Source: Lachnospiraceae bacterium
GTDB taxonomy: Bacteria; Bacillota_A; Clostridia; Lachnospirales; Lachnospiraceae
Length of the DNA: 16,907 nt
Direction of reading: 5' to 3'
Assembly (NCBI GenBank): GCA_017523185.1
Contig: JAFWXB010000248.1
Coordinates: 1-16,907, forward strand
Every line of letters begins with the position of its first letter. Position 1 is the stretch's first letter. The position numbers and the translations under genes were made by a program. Under the pieces are notes generated by a model. That model saw only the letters and a list, made by a program, of their open reading frames with translations. It was not told the DNA's origin and made no database searches. Below are positions 15,342-16,907 of the stretch, piece by piece.

Positions 15342-16397
15342 ATGAAAATAGTATCACTATTTTCCGGAATAGGTGGTTTTGAAGTAGGAATAAGAAATTC
15401 AAATCTTATAGGTGAAGTTGTTTTTGCTTCTGAAATTGATAAACACGCGACAGCATCTTATTTATCAAATTTTAAAAATAATCATTTAAATGGTGATATT
15501 ACAAAAATTGATGAAAAAGATATTCCAAATCATGATTTGTTGGTTGCCGGTTTTCCTTGCCAAGCATTTAGTATTGCAGGAAGACAAAAAGGATTTCAAG
15601 ATACGAGAGGTACATTATTTTTTGATGTGGCTCGAATTTTAAAAGAAAAGCAACCAAAATATTTTTTATTGGAAAATGTAAAAAATCTAGTATCCCATGA
15701 TAGTGGGAATACTTTTAAAATAATTATTCAAACATTAAATGAAATAGGATATACAATTGATTTTACAATTCTTAATTCTCTTGAAGCAGGATTACCACAG
15801 AACAGAGAAAGAACATATATTGTTGGGATTTTAAATGGTGATGTCAAAGAGCGAATTTTTGATAAAAGAAATAAAAAAATAAATGAATTAAAATCAAATT
15901 TAAAATATCAAGGATTTGATTTTTTTAATTCTCTTTTCTTTGACAATCCTAAGCAGTATATTATAGATATTTTAGAAGATACCAAAGAAAAAAGATACCT
16001 TATTACAAATGAAAATGTAGTGAAGTATTTAGCAGAACATCATTATTTAGAAGACAAACATGGTGTGGATAAGATTGTAAAACTTTTTGATTTGCCAAGA
16101 GATGTATGGAATGACCTTGAACGTCAAAGAAGGGTATATTCTGTATATGGAATTGCTCCAACAATCTTAGCAAGGTCTGATACCGCGAAGATTTATATTC
16201 AGAATGAGAATGAAACGTATATACGTAAATTTACACCAAGGGAAAATTTTCGATTACAAGGATTTGATGATACATTTATTGAAAATATTGAAAAAACGGT
16301 AAGTATAACACAACAATATAAACAAGCCGGAAATGCAGTAAGTCCACCGGTAATTACAGGGATTATCAATCATTTTCTTAAGTTTATGGAGGATTAA
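15342..16397 (+). CDS. DNA (cytosine-5-)-methyltransferase, first of a tandem pair
   Basis: A complete 351-residue m5C methyltransferase with motifs in canonical order. SAM-binding SLFSGIGGFE (5-14) is followed by GFPCQ with nucleophile Cys73 (motif IV), ENV (111-113, motif VI) and QNRER (153-157, motif VIII). The target-recognition region (about 170-262) follows, then RRVYSVYGIAPTILA (263-277, motif IX) and GNAVSPPV (330-337, motif X). The ATG has GGAGGA seven bases upstream and sits behind a consensus promoter. Its 3' end overlaps the GGAGG ribosome binding site of the next gene, so the two are transcribed and probably translated together. It is a paralogue of that neighbour. The specificity cannot be read from sequence. 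It is most likely the modification half of a type II system, although a solitary methylase is possible. Confidence 0.93.
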   Translation: MKIVSLFSGIGGFEVGIRNSNLIGEVVFASEIDKHATASYLSNFKNNHLNGDITKIDEKDIPNHDLLVAGFPCQAFSIAGRQKGFQDTRGTLFFDVARILKEKQPKYFLLENVKNLVSHDSGNTFKIIIQTLNEIGYTIDFTILNSLEAGLPQNRERTYIVGILNGDVKERIFDKRNKKINELKSNLKYQGFDFFNSLFFDNPKQYIIDILEDTKEKRYLITNENVVKYLAEHHYLEDKHGVDKIVKLFDLPRDVWNDLERQRRVYSVYGIAPTILARSDTAKIYIQNENETYIRKFTPRENFRLQGFDDTFIENIEKTVSITQQYKQAGNAVSPPVITGIINHFLKFMED

Positions 16398-16399
16398 GA

Positions 16400-16907
16400 A
16401 TGGGCTTTCGATTTATTGATTTATTTTGTGGACTTGGAGGATTTCGTTTAGCCTTTGAAAAAGCTGGAGGAGAATGTGTTTTTAGTTCTGATATTGATGA
16501 AGCAGTTCAAAAAACATATGCTATGAATTTTGGAGAAGTTCCTCATGGTGATATTACAAAAATTGAAGCACGAGATATCCCAAATCATGATATATTATGT
16601 GCAGGATTTCCATGTCAGCCATTCTCGACTGCAGGCAGAAGGCTCGGATTTGAAGATACCAGAGGAACATTATTTTTTGAAGTAGCTCGTATTCTCAAAG
16701 AAAAGCAACCAATAGGTTTTATTTTAGAAAATGTGAAAGGTTTAACAAATCATGATAATGGGCATACATTAGAAGTAATATTAAGTACGCTTGATGAAAT
16801 TGGATATCATTATAAATATGAAGTTTTAAATGCAAAAAATTACAATGTGCCACAAAATAGAGAACGTTGGTATTGCGTTGGCGTGAGAAAAGATGCCCAA
16901 ATTGATA
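16400..16907 (+). CDS. DNA (cytosine-5-)-methyltransferase, second of the pair, cut by the window end
   Basis: The first 169 residues of a second m5C methyltransferase, open to the right edge. It shows motif I DLFCGLGGFR (7-16), GFPCQPFSTAGR with nucleophile Cys72, ENV (110-112) and QNRER (152-156). It starts two bases after the first gene stops, with GGAGG (16388-16392) seven bases before the ATG, so it is tightly coupled. Residues 49-104 are nearly the same as in the first enzyme, including GDITKI, DIPNHD and a shared block DTRGTLFF-VARILKEKQP, which points to tandem duplication. The target-recognition part is beyond the edge. Paired m5C enzymes of this kind commonly protect the two strands of an asymmetric site; a nuclease gene may follow. 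Confidence 0.93.
   Translation, partial: MGFRFIDLFCGLGGFRLAFEKAGGECVFSSDIDEAVQKTYAMNFGEVPHGDITKIEARDIPNHDILCAGFPCQPFSTAGRRLGFEDTRGTLFFEVARILKEKQPIGFILENVKGLTNHDNGHTLEVILSTLDEIGYHYKYEVLNAKNYNVPQNRERWYCVGVRKDAQID

Noticed and set aside
1..16907. CRISPR array, tRNA or rRNA genes.
   Set aside because: No regularly spaced direct repeats, tRNA-like cloverleaf or rRNA sequence was noticed on reading the window.

Overview
The window reads as a low-GC (A+T-rich) Gram-positive chromosome segment, most likely from a Lachnospiraceae-type Clostridia. Supporting signs are AT-rich codon use, GGAGG-type ribosome binding sites, TTGACA/TATAAT promoters, MutS2, a YhaM-type 3'-5' exoribonuclease, an RlmD-type rRNA methyltransferase with Fe-S cysteines, and an OmpR/HisKA two-component pair. 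No tRNA, rRNA or CRISPR array was seen.

Layout: (a) 1-589 is an odd left edge. The C-terminal third of aspartyl-tRNA synthetase is preceded, without a break, by unrelated sequence carrying an in-frame stop. (b) 698-2014 encodes an unrecognised single-pass membrane protein with a coiled coil, a low-complexity linker and a C-terminal domain. (c) 2104-4994 is a restriction-modification locus with two convergent genes. One is a small PD-(D/E)XK nuclease; the other is an N6-adenine methylase fused to a single type I-like specificity half. A 92-bp inverted repeat lies between them. (d) 5055-9728 on the minus strand holds a response regulator and sensor kinase, with mutS2 upstream. (e) 9729-15094 on the plus strand holds an HtrA-like membrane-anchored protein that has lost its catalytic triad, then yhaM, rlmD and an AIM24-family protein. 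(f) 15160-16907 is a second modification locus. It begins with a possible insertion-sequence end and a strong terminator, followed by a fully consensus promoter and two tandem, clearly paralogous 5-methylcytosine DNA methyltransferases. The second runs off the window.

How it fits together: about 10 kb of ordinary chromosomal genes sits between two DNA-modification loci that look like acquired defence islands. The first locus is the most unusual: a split R / M-S arrangement with no HsdR helicase, and an M-S promoter that overlaps a 9-bp inverted repeat, which would suit autoregulation. The second is the arrangement expected for a type II system with an asymmetric site, where one methyltransferase protects each strand; any cognate nuclease would lie beyond the right edge. 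The catalytically dead HtrA-like protein is the other item most worth a second look.
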